A DNA stretch of 64,000 nucleotides from Candidatus Nitrosopumilus limneticus (GTDB lineage: Archaea; Thermoproteota; Nitrososphaeria; Nitrososphaerales; Nitrosopumilaceae), in contig JAHCGZ010000006.1 in the NCBI GenBank assembly GCA_022117465.1, forward strand, positions 25,810 through 89,809, given 5' to 3'. The position numbers and the translations under genes were made by a program. Below, one piece after another: positions 55,608 to 64,000 of the stretch. Positions within the stretch are counted from its first letter, which is position 1; every line of letters starts with the position of its first letter. The notes beneath the pieces were generated by a model. It saw only the letters and a list, made by a program, of their open reading frames with translations. It did not search any database and was not told the origin of the DNA.

Positions 55608-56539
55608 TGTTGCAAAAGCAAACAACTAGTTCAAGAGTAGCTGTTTATTATGAATTAACAAAGCCAAAAATTTGGTATTTACTTGTATTTACTGCATTTG
55701 GAGCGGCATTAACAGCATCAAATATTTACAATATCCCAATATCTATTGAAACTTGGGCTTTAATGTTATTTTCAGTAGCATCAGGTTCTGCAGCAGCTAA
55801 CACTTTGACAAACTATCACGACAGAGACATTGATGCAATTATGGAAAGAACAAAAGACAGACCTCTTCCATCAAAGAGAATTTATCCAGCAGTTAAAGCA
55901 AGAAACTTTGGATTAGTGTTAGCTGGTATATCATTGGTGTTAGCTTTTGCAATTTCATCTACTACAACATTAGAGCAAGGAGTATGGGCAACAATTTTCA
56001 TTGCATTTGCATTAGTAGACAACATTATTGTTTATTCGTATATACTTAAACGAAATTCAAGAACTAATATTATTTTAGGAGGATTATGTGGAGGTTCACC
56101 ACCTATGATTGGATGGGTTGCAGTAAGCATGTCAGATTTATGGACTATGGGACTTGCAATGGCAGGATTGGTATTTATTTGGATTCCAATGCACATTTGG
56201 GCTTTAACATTACATTTCAAAGAAGATTATAACAAAGTAAATGTTCCAATGTTAACTGCAGTACAATCTGAAAAAACATCAGCAAGAGCTATTGCATTAT
56301 CTACTGTTGTAATGGTATTATTTTCAATTGCACCATTTTTCATTACAACTCAAAATGGAGAAAATATGGTAGGTGATGTATATTTGTGGACTGCAATTGC
56401 ATCAGGTGCATTAATGCTAGGACTATCAGTTTGGGTTACAATAAAACCAATGGAAAAGGCTGCATGGACATTGTTTAAATTTTCTAGTCCTTATTTGGCA
56501 GTATTATTTATTGCATTAATGGTAGATTCAGGACTATAA
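55607..56539 (+). CDS. ctaB: Protoheme IX farnesyltransferase (heme O synthase)
   Basis: A 310-aa UbiA-family membrane prenyltransferase that makes heme O for terminal oxidases. The Asp-rich motif NYHDRDIDAIMERTKDRPLP marks the heme O branch, with LGGLCGGSPPMIGWVAVS and HFKEDYNKVNVPMLTAV for the second site. Eight or nine membrane helices are predicted by eye. It starts at GTG 55607, overlapping the stop of the Lrp gene. Confidence 0.94.
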   Translation: MLQKQTTSSRVAVYYELTKPKIWYLLVFTAFGAALTASNIYNIPISIETWALMLFSVASGSAAANTLTNYHDRDIDAIMERTKDRPLPSKRIYPAVKARNFGLVLAGISLVLAFAISSTTTLEQGVWATIFIAFALVDNIIVYSYILKRNSRTNIILGGLCGGSPPMIGWVAVSMSDLWTMGLAMAGLVFIWIPMHIWALTLHFKEDYNKVNVPMLTAVQSEKTSARAIALSTVVMVLFSIAPFFITTQNGENMVGDVYLWTAIASGALMLGLSVWVTIKPMEKAAWTLFKFSSPYLAVLFIALMVDSGL

Positions 56540-56743
56540 AATATGATTATTGTCATCCAAACTATTTAGATCCTTTGTGATTTTGTAGTGTTGTTTTATT
56601 AAAGTTTCAAGTTCAGTTTTTAATTCAGTAGAATTCCATTCAGATTTAATTAAAGAGGATAATTTTGCAACAACATTCCACTGAACAGTATTTTGATCGT
56701 CAATTAATTTTAAAAATTCTTTTCCTTTTTCATCCTCATCCAT
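56534..56743 (-). CDS. Small acidic helical protein (69 aa)
   Basis: MDEDEKGKEFLKLIDDQNTV leads into a helical protein with no cysteines or signal. It overlaps the 3' end of ctaB by 6 bases on the other strand. Start ATG 56743 is followed upstream by an AT-rich region. The composition is coding-like, but no family is recognised. Confidence 0.55.
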   Translation of the reverse strand: MDEDEKGKEFLKLIDDQNTVQWNVVAKLSSLIKSEWNSTELKTELETLIKQHYKITKDLNSLDDNNHIL

Positions 56744-56835
56744 AATTTTTACAAGATACTACAATCATAAAAAAGTTAGCAGAGGTAATTGTATAATTTC
56801 AAAGTTTTATTAAGAAATATCAATTATACATCATA

Positions 56836-56991
56836 TTGCAATGCAGTATATCAGAATGTAAAGAAAAAGCCATACAAACTGTAAAAATTAGTTTTAAAGA
56901 AACCAGAAATTTATGTGAAAATCATTATAAATTATTTAAAAATAAAGACGAAAAGTATGTTCCAACTTTTTCTAAAGCATCAAAATTTTAA
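56836..56991 (+). CDS. 51-aa Cys/His-rich putative zinc-binding protein
   Basis: An open frame from TTG 56836 to TAA 56991 encodes MQCSISECKEKAIQTVKISF, then a basic middle and NLCENHYKLFKNK before a Ser/Lys-rich tail. The CxxxxC...CxxH spacing (C3, C8, then C and H about 20 residues later) is what small treble-clef-like zinc proteins of archaea look like, with the closing LCxxHY. It fills an otherwise empty 320-base gap between 56744 and 57063. The rest of that gap is AT-rich with no other feature seen. Start codon uncertain. Confidence 0.55.
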   Translation: MQCSISECKEKAIQTVKISFKETRNLCENHYKLFKNKDEKYVPTFSKASKF

Positions 56992-57063
56992 GTGAAAATT
57001 TATAAAAAGTTTAACCTCAAAATACCTTTAAAGATTTAACTTCTATCATAATAAACTAAATGT

Positions 57064-57537
57064 ATGGTTATCAAAAAAAAATCCAGCACTCAAAAGAAAA
57101 TAAACAAAAAACCAACTCCAAAGCCAAAAAATCATACTACAACATCCTCAAAAAAACCTGAATTTGAGAAAGCATGGAAGGAATATAATTCTGCACTAAG
57201 TGTTTGGAAAGAATCTTTAGCACAATGGCAAAATGCTACAAATGAAACACTGATGACATATCACGATGCATGTCAAAAAGCAATAGGATCAGATGCAGAA
57301 TTATTAAAAAAAGTTAGTGCAACTTGGGAAAAGACCTGGGAAGAAATTGGTCCAGAATACATTAAACAACAAACAAAAATGATGCAAAACATATTCAAAG
57401 AAACTAATATTGAATCTATAAAGAAATTCAATGAACAGTGGGAGAAATTTCTTAGCACGACAGGTAATGATTCAATTACAGCATATCAAGAAGCCATCAA
57501 AAAATTCAATCAAGCATGGCAACAAGGAAAAATGTAA
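57064..57537 (+). CDS. Helical, Trp-rich protein with basic N-terminal tail (phasin-like pattern)
   Basis: A 157-aa protein. The first 35 residues are a Lys/Pro/Thr-rich disordered tail (KKKSSTQKKINKKPTPKPKN); the rest is one long amphipathic helical region with regularly spaced Trp and aromatic residues (FEKAWKEYNSALSVWKESLA, AWKQG-like FNQAWQQGKM). The pattern resembles phasins or PhaE-type polyhydroxyalkanoate granule proteins, but no PHA synthase gene is in the window, and DNA-binding or membrane-associated roles are alternatives. Confidence 0.6.
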   Translation: MVIKKKSSTQKKINKKPTPKPKNHTTTSSKKPEFEKAWKEYNSALSVWKESLAQWQNATNETLMTYHDACQKAIGSDAELLKKVSATWEKTWEEIGPEYIKQQTKMMQNIFKETNIESIKKFNEQWEKFLSTTGNDSITAYQEAIKKFNQAWQQGKM

Positions 57538-57639
57538 TTTTATAAAATTACATTATCTTCAATTTTTATAATAATAAAAAATATTGTATTATTTTTAGTA
57601 TACAATGAAATTTAATTAGAACTAATTTTTAAGAATAGT

Positions 57640-58287
57640 ATGACTCAAGCAATTGTTTTAGGAGGATCACGTGGAATAGGTAAAGCAATTTCAAATGCAT
57701 TAAAATCAATAGAAATTGATGTTTTTGCAGCATCTAAAAATGATATTGATACATCAAATTTAGATAGTGTAAAAAAATTTTTAGAAATACATAATCAAAC
57801 AGATATTTTGATTCTAAATACAGGTGGTCCGCAACCAAAACCATTTACAACAATTACTGGAGAAGATTGGAATAAATATCACAATCAATTATTTGTAGGA
57901 TTTTGTACCATACTACAAAATATCAAAATCAATGATGGAGGATACATTTTTTTGATTAGTTCAAATGTAATTAAAGAACCAAATGCAAAATTGATAATTT
58001 CTTCAGCATATCGTGCAGCATTTAGTGAAGTTTTTAAAATTTTAAGCAAAGAATATGCTCAAAAAAATATTAGTTGTATAAATATTGCACCAGGTCCTAT
58101 CAACACAGATAGAACTAGAGAATTAATTGATAATATTAAAGAATTTGAAAAAACATTGCCTATGAAAAGATTAGGAGAACCAGAAGAGATTGGAAATTTT
58201 GTAAAAGCAATTATTCAAAATAATATAAAATATCTGTCAGGTGTAACAATAAACTTTGATGGTGCAAATTCAAATTATATTTTTTAA
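57640..58287 (+). CDS. Divergent short-chain dehydrogenase (no YxxxK lysine)
   Basis: A 215-aa SDR fold protein: cofactor loop VLGGSRGIGKAISNAL, LILNTGGPQPKPF in place of NNAG, active-site serine region FLISSNVIKEP, and C-terminal INIAPGPINTDRTRELI. The catalytic Tyr is at 124 (SSAYRAAFSEVF), but residue 128, normally Lys, is Phe. This resembles the SDR subgroup with an SN...R signature whose chemistry differs from classical SDRs. Substrate unknown. Confidence 0.8.
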   Translation: MTQAIVLGGSRGIGKAISNALKSIEIDVFAASKNDIDTSNLDSVKKFLEIHNQTDILILNTGGPQPKPFTTITGEDWNKYHNQLFVGFCTILQNIKINDGGYIFLISSNVIKEPNAKLIISSAYRAAFSEVFKILSKEYAQKNISCINIAPGPINTDRTRELIDNIKEFEKTLPMKRLGEPEEIGNFVKAIIQNNIKYLSGVTINFDGANSNYIF

Positions 58288-58290
58288 AAA

Positions 58291-58932
58291 TTATTTTTTA
58301 AATGTAACATTTGGTGCATCTTGTTGACCTGCAATTGCAATTAATCCACCATCACGTAATTGTTGAAGTAACTGCATAACTTCTTTTTCAACTTGATTTC
58401 TTTGCAAACCTGTTTGTTGAGCAAATACTTCAACTAGATCTGTTACTTTACGAGAACCATTACAAGATTTCCAAAAGTCAACAATTGCTTGATTTACCAT
58501 AAATGCTTGTTCATGTTCGTTTGCTAATACCATAGAACCATCTTCTTGTTGTACCAATTTTCCAACTCCTTGAGGTAATGCAGTTTCATAATTAATTGGT
58601 GCAGGAGTATTTGATCCAGCAACACCCATTTCTTTAATTTTGAGTTTTCCTTCTTCAGTCATTTTATCCATTGACCATGCAGGCTCCCACACAATGTCAA
58701 TTTTGACATTATTTACTCCCGGAACTTTTTTAGCAAATCTTGTTGCATCTGCAATTAAAGTTTGATGTAAAGGACAACCTTGTGTAGTCATTGTCATTTT
58801 GATATTAACATCATTATTTTCAGTAACATCAATTCCATAGATTAATCCCATTTCTACAATGTTTAGAGGAACTTCAGGATCCATACATTGCTTTAGTGAA
58901 TCCTCAATTGCTTGTGCAGAAACTGTACTCAT
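58291..58932 (-). CDS. MIP18/SufT-type Fe-S assembly domain fused to PqqD-like domain
   Basis: A 213-aa two-domain protein. Residues 1-105 are a MIP18/PaaD (DUF59) domain: LKQCMDPEVPLNIVEMGLIY, MTMTTQGCPLHQTLIADATR with the conserved Cys, and VDIVWEPAWS-type IDIVWEPAWSMDKM. Residues about 125-213 resemble a PqqD-like winged helix (FMVNQAIVDFWKSCNGSRKV, VMQLLQQLRDGGLI). MIP18 proteins help load Fe-S clusters; PqqD-like domains bind peptide or protein partners. Function of the fusion is inferred only. It is upstream-independent from mtnA. Confidence 0.82.
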   Translation of the reverse strand: MSTVSAQAIEDSLKQCMDPEVPLNIVEMGLIYGIDVTENNDVNIKMTMTTQGCPLHQTLIADATRFAKKVPGVNNVKIDIVWEPAWSMDKMTEEGKLKIKEMGVAGSNTPAPINYETALPQGVGKLVQQEDGSMVLANEHEQAFMVNQAIVDFWKSCNGSRKVTDLVEVFAQQTGLQRNQVEKEVMQLLQQLRDGGLIAIAGQQDAPNVTFKK

Positions 58933-58971
58933 ATTTCATACAACAGTTTGAAAAACAATAAAAACTTTGCA

Positions 58972-60027
58972 TTAATTAGCTTGGAACAACTTTAAGATGG
59001 ATTCCTCATAAGGAGCTGTAACCACGCCTTTTTCAGTAATTATTCCTGAGATTAGTTCAGGTGGAGTCATATCAAATGCAGGATTTATGACATTAATGTC
59101 ATCAGGTGCTGTTTTTTTATCACCAATTCCAGTAACTTCTGTTCCCTTTCGCATTTCAATTATCACATCTTTGGCATCAGTTTTCATATCAAATGTGGAT
59201 AATGGTGCTGCAACATAAAACGGAATTCCATGTTGCTTTGCCATAGTTGCTACTTGATATGTTCCAATTTTATTAAAGACATGGCCAGTTCTTACAATTC
59301 TATCTGCTCCAACTATTACTTTGTCTACCAATCCATTTGCCATTGAATATCCTACAGCAGTATCTGGAATTAGGCTGACATCAAATCCATCATGCTTTAG
59401 CTCAAATGCTGTTAATCTAGAGCCTTGCTGTATTGGTCTAGTTTCTGTAGCTATAACTTTGATGTTTTTTTCCACTTTCTCTTGTTGCTCTAATTACGCC
59501 AAGAGCTGTTCCATATGCTACTGTAGCTAGTGCTCCTGCATTACAATGTGTCATTATAGTATCATTGTTATCAAATAAAACAGAACCGTATTTTCCCATG
59601 GTTTTATTAATTTCAATATCTTCCTCTGCCATTTTTTTTGCTTCATTAATTACTGATTGTTTTATTTGTTCAACTATATTACCAGAATTTGCGACTTTCA
59701 TAATTTTATCCAATCCCCATTTCAGATTTACTGCAGTGGGTCTTGTATCATATAGAATTTTCCTTGCTTTTTCCAAATCAGAAATAGTTGATCTTTTGTA
59801 GTTGCTTTGCTCTGTAATACAGCTAATGCCAAGCCAAAAGCGCCTGACACTCCAATTGCAGGAGCACCTCTTACAACTAGAGTTTTAATTGCATCTGCAA
59901 CCTGATTAAAATCATCATATTTTACAAAGACTAGTTGATTTGGTAATTTGGTTTGATCGATCATGATTACTTTATTATCTTTCCACTCTACTGTCCTTAA
60001 AGAAGAAGCAATTGCAGTATTATCCAC
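58972..60027 (-). CDS. mtnA: Methylthioribose-1-phosphate isomerase (two compensating frame breaks)
   Basis: Methionine-salvage enzyme of the eIF2B-like fold. Three segments belong together: LVVRGAPAIGVSGAFGLALA; DTRPTAVNLKWGLDKIM with MTHCNAGALATVAYGTAL; and ATETRPIQQGSRLTAFELKH with VIVGADRIVRTGHVFNKIG. One base is missing near 59788-59790 (restoring TISDLEKARKILYDT) and one is extra in the T7 run at 59465-59471 (restoring ESGKNIKVIATETRP). Restored length is 351 aa, normal for MtnA. Start is GTG 60027. Ribose-1,5-bisphosphate isomerase is a related alternative, but the motifs favour MtnA. Confidence 0.88.
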
Positions 60028-60074
60028 AAATAATCTTAAAATCAGGCTTTTTAAAAATCAATTGAAAAATAGGC

Positions 60075-60083
60075 ATTATAATT
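60075..60083 (+). promoter_or_regulatory. TATA box of the PGI/PMI gene
   Basis: The sequence ATTATAATT lies about 40 bases before the TTG start at 60122, so the transcript would begin about 15 bases ahead of it. This argues against the in-frame start at 59963, which lies inside mtnA on the other strand. Confidence 0.45.
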
Positions 60084-60121
60084 TAGATAGATATTTTATT
60101 GCAGGTATTAAATTTAGAATA

Positions 60122-61129
60122 TTGGATCTATCTACTATAGAAAAATATGATCTACAAAAAATGTACAAAGTTTATGATAAATGGCCAGAGATTGCACGAG
60201 AGTCATTTGAGTCCAACCAGGAACCTGTTGAATTTGAGGGTATTGATCACATAGTATTTGCAGGAATGGGTGGCTCTGGTGCAATTGGAGATATATTTTC
60301 AGCTATTTTATCGAAAACAAAGATTCATGTTAATGTGGTAAAAGGATATCTCTTACCTACAACAGTTGATTCCAATACACTAGTCATTACTGTAAGTGTT
60401 TCAGGAAATACGGCTGAGACTTTGGCCATATTAGATTCTGCATACAAAAGAAAAAGTAAGATTATTGCATTTTCTTCAGGAGGAAAGATGTTAGAGTATT
60501 GTACAAAAAATAAAATTGAGTATAGACTTGTTCCTCAGTATCATTCTCCTCGGGCTTCTTTTACTTCTTATTTGTATACCATGTTCAAAGTGTTACACTC
60601 TACACTTGAAATCAAGCAGCAGGATATTTTGGAATCCATAATAGAATTGGAAAATATAAGTAAAAAAATTAGTTCTTCAAATCTAACTAAAAATAATCCA
60701 TCTCTTAATCTTGCAGAATGGATTACTGATATTCCAATGATTTACTATCCATTTGGACTACAATCGGTTGCAATTAGATTCAAAAATTCACTTCAAGAAA
60801 ATGCCAAAATACATGCAATAACTGAAGATGTAGTAGAGGCATGTCACAATGGAATTGTTTCATGGGAGGGAAAAAGTAATGTAAAACCTATTCTGTTACA
60901 AGGAGTTGATGATTACATTAAACAAAAGAAAGATGGAAGGTATTAAAAGAATATTTTAAAGAAAACAATATTGATTTTCATGAAGTATTTTCAATAAAGG
61001 GAGCATACTAACTAAGATAATTAATTTAATTTATTTTCTTGATTATACATCTGTATATTTAGCCATACTATCAAAATTGATCCATCCCCTGTAAGTTCAA
61101 TTGATTATATTAAACAAAGAACGCAGTGA
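60122..61129 (+). CDS. Bifunctional phosphoglucose/phosphomannose isomerase (three frame breaks)
   Basis: SIS-domain isomerase interconverting fructose-6-P with glucose-6-P and mannose-6-P. It opens MDLSTIEKYDLQKMYKVYDK, has FAGMGGSGAIGDIFSAILSK, VSVSGNTAETLAILDSA and AFSSGGKMLEYC, and the EACHNGIVSWEG motif. The frame stops at 60946, but adding a base near 60924-60927, 60996-61001 and 61073-61076 restores KERWKVLKEYFKENNIDFHE, then GSILTKIINLIYFLDYTSVY and IDPSPVSSIDYIKQR, ending at TGA 61129. The offsets fit exactly and give 336 aa, the usual length. It provides hexose phosphates for the downstream CDP-sugar genes. Confidence 0.9.
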
Positions 61130-61196
61130 TTACTAAAAATATGCAAATCAGCCAATTAGAAAAGATTAATGAGGCCATGATAATAATTTTACAAAT

Positions 61197-61967
61197 ATGA
61201 AAGCAGTGATTTTAGCTGGTGGTTTGGGCACTAGAATTAGTGAAGAAACTCATCTAAAACCAAAACCAATGATCGAAATTGGAGGAAAACCAATACTATG
61301 GCATATAATGAAAAGTTATTCTGCTTATGGAATTAATGAATTTGTGATATGTTGTGGCTACAAAGGATATATGATTAAAGAGTATTTTGCAAATTATTTT
61401 CTCCATACATCGGATGTGACTTTTGATATGCAAAATAACAAAATGGAAGTTCATAGAAAGTTTGCCGAACCATGGAAAGTTACTCTAGTAGATACAGGTC
61501 TAGAAACTATGACTGGAGGACGTCTCAAAAAAGTTGAAAATTTTGTTGAGAATGAAACTTTTTGCTTTACTTATGGTGATGGAGTAAGTGATGTTAATAT
61601 CTCAAAGTTAATTGAATTTCATAAAAAAAACAAAACCATAGCTACAGTTACTGCCATACAGCCACCTGGAAGATTTGGAACATTAAATATTAGTGTAAAT
61701 AAAATTACTAGTTTCAAGGAGAAACCTGCGGGGGATGGAAATTGGGTTAATGGTGGGTTTTTTGTATTAGAGCCAAAAGTTTTTGATTATATTGAAGGAG
61801 ATTCAACAGTTTGGGAAAGAAAACCATTAGAAAAATTAGCAGATGAAAAACAATTAGCAGCTTATAAACACTCAGGTTTTTGGCAACCACTAGATACACT
61901 ACGAGACAAAAACAGCTTGGAAGAATTATGGAATTCTAAAAAAGCCCCTTGGAATATTTGGGAATGA
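61197..61967 (+). CDS. rfbF: Glucose-1-phosphate cytidylyltransferase
   Basis: Makes CDP-glucose from CTP and glucose-1-P. The 256-aa protein has [20 protein letters not shown] with the nucleotide loop, [40 protein letters not shown] with the metal Asp, and [15 protein letters not shown]. It opens a three-step pathway with the 4,6-dehydratase and the methyltransferase that follow. Its stop overlaps the rfbG start by an ATGA. Confidence 0.95.
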   Translation: MKAVILAGGLGTRISEETHLKPKPMIEIGGKPILWHIMKSYSAYGINEFVICCGYKGYMIKEYFANYFLHTSDVTFDMQNNKMEVHRKFAEPWKVTLVDTGLETMTGGRLKKVENFVENETFCFTYGDGVSDVNISKLIEFHKKNKTIATVTAIQPPGRFGTLNISVNKITSFKEKPAGDGNWVNGGFFVLEPKVFDYIEGDSTVWERKPLEKLADEKQLAAYKHSGFWQPLDTLRDKNSLEELWNSKKAPWNIWE

Positions 61968-63033
61968 GTAAAGAGTTTTGGAATAAGAAAAAAGTACTTC
62001 TTACAGGACATACGGGTTTTAAGGGAAGTTGGTTATCTTTATGGTTACAAAAATTAAATGCTAATGTCATAGGCTTTTCAAAATCTATTCCTACTAATCC
62101 AAGTCTATTTGAATTAGCAAGTATTGGAAATGGAATGACTTCCATAATTGGGAATGTTTGTGATTATAATAAACTAGAAGAGATAATCAAAGAATACAAA
62201 CCTGAAATTGTTATACATATGGCAGCACAAGCCATACTACGAGAATCATATAGTAATCCAGTTGAGACATATGCTACAAATGTCATGGGAACAGTCAATC
62301 TATTAGAATCAATAAGAAAAGCAGGTAATGTAAAAGTAATTCTAAATGTTACAACTGACAAGTGTTATGAGCCTAATGAATCATCAAAAGGACATCTAGA
62401 AACAGACAGACTTGGAGGATATGATCCATATAGTAACAGCAAAGCTTGCTCAGAGTTAGTTACAGCATCTTTTAGAAATTCTTTTTTAATCCAAAAGAGT
62501 ATCAGAAACATGGCATATCTTTAGCATCTTGTAGAGCAGGCAATGTAATTGGTGGTGGAGATTGGGGCAAAGATAGACTAATTCCAGACATTATGCGAGG
62601 TATTTTAAATAATGAAATAATCAAAGTACGTAATCCAAATTCAACAAGACCGTGGCAACACGTTTTAGATCCGTTAAACGGATATCTAACTTTGGCAGAA
62701 AAATTATGGTCATCAGGATCTCAATTTTCTGAAGGATGGAATTTTGGCCCACTAGAAAATGATGAAAAACCAGTAAAATGGATTATTAAAAAACTAACAG
62801 AACAATGGTCACAAGAAATTAGAACGGATATTGATAATAGTGTTAATCCGTATGAAGAAAATCATCTAAGATTAAATTGCATCAAGGCTAATTCTATATT
62901 AGGCTGGATGCCTAAATTGAAGTTAGAGCAAGGATTAGAATTGATAACAGAATGGTACAAACAATATGAACAAAATAATAATATGAGAGAAATTACAGAA
63001 CAGCAAATCGAAAAGTTTCAAAAATTATTGTGA
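61964..63033 (+). CDS. rfbG: CDP-glucose 4,6-dehydratase (one frame break)
   Basis: Extended SDR that makes CDP-4-keto-6-deoxyglucose. It has [59 protein letters not shown] and [15 protein letters not shown] with the YxxxK motif. A base is missing from the T6 run at 62482-62487; adding it gives [20 protein letters not shown] and [20 protein letters not shown], then [19 protein letters not shown]. Restored length 356 aa, normal. The start ATG 61964 gives [10 protein letters not shown]. Confidence 0.93.
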
Positions 63034-64000
63034 TAATCTTGGCAATAAATTGTAGATTCTGTAATGAGTCATTAACCAACATATTTGTTGATTTAGGCAT
63101 ATCTCCATTATCAAATGCATTTCTTAAAAAAAAATGCTGGATGATTTAGAAAAAAAACATCCACTTTGTGCTTATGTGTGTGATAATTGTTTTCTCGTTC
63201 AGTTACCTGAATTTGAAAAGCCAGAAAGTATTTTTGAAGATTATGCTTATTTTTCTTCTATTCAAGTACATGGTTACAACATGCAAAAGATTATGTAGAA
63301 ATGATCATTCCTCGACTTTCTCTTAATGAAAATAGCATTGTAATAGAAATTGCAAGTAATGATGGTTATCTTTTACAAAATTTTATAGAGAAAAATATAA
63401 CTGTATTAGGAATAGGAAACCTGCACAAAACATTGCTAAAGCTGCCATGGAAAAAAATATTTCCTACTTTAACAAACTTTTTCAATAGTCAATTAGCTAA
63501 AGATTTAGTCAAAGAAGGAAAAAAGCAGATCTAATAATAGGAAATAATGTGCTCTTGCACATGTTCCATGTCTAAATGATTTTATAATTGGATTAAAGAT
63601 ATTACTAAACCAAATGGTGTGATCACTTTAGAAGTTCCACATTTGTTACAATTAATGCAAAATAACCAATTTGATACATATATCATGACATTTTTCATAT
63701 TTTTCAGTAATTACGCTTGAAAAAATGTTTTTCAACTCATGGATTTATAATTTTTAATGTTGAAGAAATTTCCACTCATGGTGGATCATTACGTATTTAT
63801 GTTAAAGATGTGAAAAATAACGAATTTTTAGTTAACTCCAGTGTTGAAAGAATAATTAAAAAAGAAATAGAATGTGGTTTGACAGATATTTCTACTTATA
63901 CAAATTTTGGAGAAAAAATTAAAAAAATCAAAAAGCAATTAAGGAATTTTTTGATTTAGCAAAAAATGAAAACAAAAATATTGTAGGTTATGGTGCGGCA
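63030..64000 (+). CDS. Sugar C-methyltransferase (SAM-dependent), partial, many frame breaks
   Basis: The gene begins at GTG 63030 or TTG 63039 and runs off the right edge. Recognisable pieces in shifting frames are the N-terminal zinc site CRFCNESLTNIFVDLG and VCDNCFLVQLPEFEKPESIF, YFSSYSSTWLQHAKDYVEM, the SAM loop VIEIASNDGYLLQNFIEKNI, SQLAKDLVKEGKKADLIIGN, NGVITLEVPHLLQLMQNNQF, ISTHGGSLRIYVKDVKNN and FFDLAKNENKNIVGYGAA. These match sugar C-3 methyltransferases that act on CDP/TDP-4-keto-6-deoxyhexoses. At least eight one- or two-base indels are needed in under 1 kb. Confidence 0.8.

Noticed and set aside
59963..60121. Long N-terminal extension of the PGI/PMI protein
   Set aside because: It overlaps the mtnA start on the other strand and both promoters; the family N-terminus begins at about 60122.
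1..64000. CRISPR arrays, insertion sequences or prophage
   Set aside because: No regularly spaced direct repeats, transposase, integrase or phage structural motifs were seen on either strand.

Overview
The window is about 64 kb of a low-GC genome that reads throughout as a marine ammonia-oxidising archaeon of the Nitrosopumilus type (Thaumarchaeota/Nitrososphaerota). Archaea-specific functions are everywhere: archaeosine TGT, Taw1, TiaS, Dph2, Kae1/Bud32, exosome Csl4, L44e/S27e, a thermosome, CobY and MptE. A very large Asp/Thr-rich S-layer-type protein, a cytochrome b/Rieske/cupredoxin group and short, probably leaderless transcripts with TATA boxes just upstream of start codons fit the same assignment. 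I see no phage, insertion sequence, integrase or CRISPR array.

Layout. 1-10.5 kb: a TSP3-repeat surface protein, then tRNA and genome maintenance genes (taw1, rdgB, bud32, kae1, ychF, an AK6-like kinase, tgtA, a ferredoxin, a beta-CASP nuclease, ogg) and tRNA-Arg(UCU). 10.6-19.6 kb: energy and envelope genes (cupredoxin, cytochrome b, Rieske, an anchored coiled-coil protein, the S-layer protein). 19.8-22.4 kb: a ubiquitin-like/E1 fusion coupled to threonine synthase. 23.0-30.4 kb: a compact histidine operon hisG-hisD-hisC-HAD-hisB-hisH-hisA-hisF-hisI, in which the HAD gene is a good candidate for histidinol phosphatase. 30.4-45.7 kb: housekeeping genes (class II HMG-CoA reductase, PQQ-type dehydrogenase, initiator tRNA-Met, tiaS, dph2, csl4, pheA, guaB, a DHPS-like and MptE-like pair, guaA, ROK kinase). 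45.8-53.9 kb: thermosome, adenine deaminase, two ribosomal proteins and a late cobalamin operon cobD-cobQ(short)-cbiB-cobS-cobY. 54-60 kb: asd-like gene, Lrp regulator, heme O synthase, a small Cys/His-rich ORF, a helical protein, an SDR, a MIP18-PqqD fusion and mtnA. 60-64 kb: PGI/PMI followed by a CDP-sugar pathway (rfbF, rfbG, sugar C-methyltransferase) that runs off the right edge.

The main technical feature is that at least fourteen otherwise intact genes are split by single-base indels, mostly one base missing from a short homopolymer. Reading across these sites restores complete proteins of normal family length (tgtA, hisF, hisH, the HAD gene, hisD, hisG, guaB, the ROK kinase, cobD, mtnA, pgi/pmi, rfbG). 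Because they hit essential biosynthetic genes and leave all motifs intact, I interpret them as residual sequencing or assembly errors, not pseudogenes. I annotate the full genes across the breaks. The density of breaks rises steeply in the last 3 kb.

The most interesting biology is the ubiquitin-like/E1 fusion with an internal Gly-Gly, the cobyric-acid-synthase-like protein that lacks its glutaminase half, the HAD phosphatase inside the his operon, the MIP18-PqqD fusion, and two tiny unlisted ORFs.
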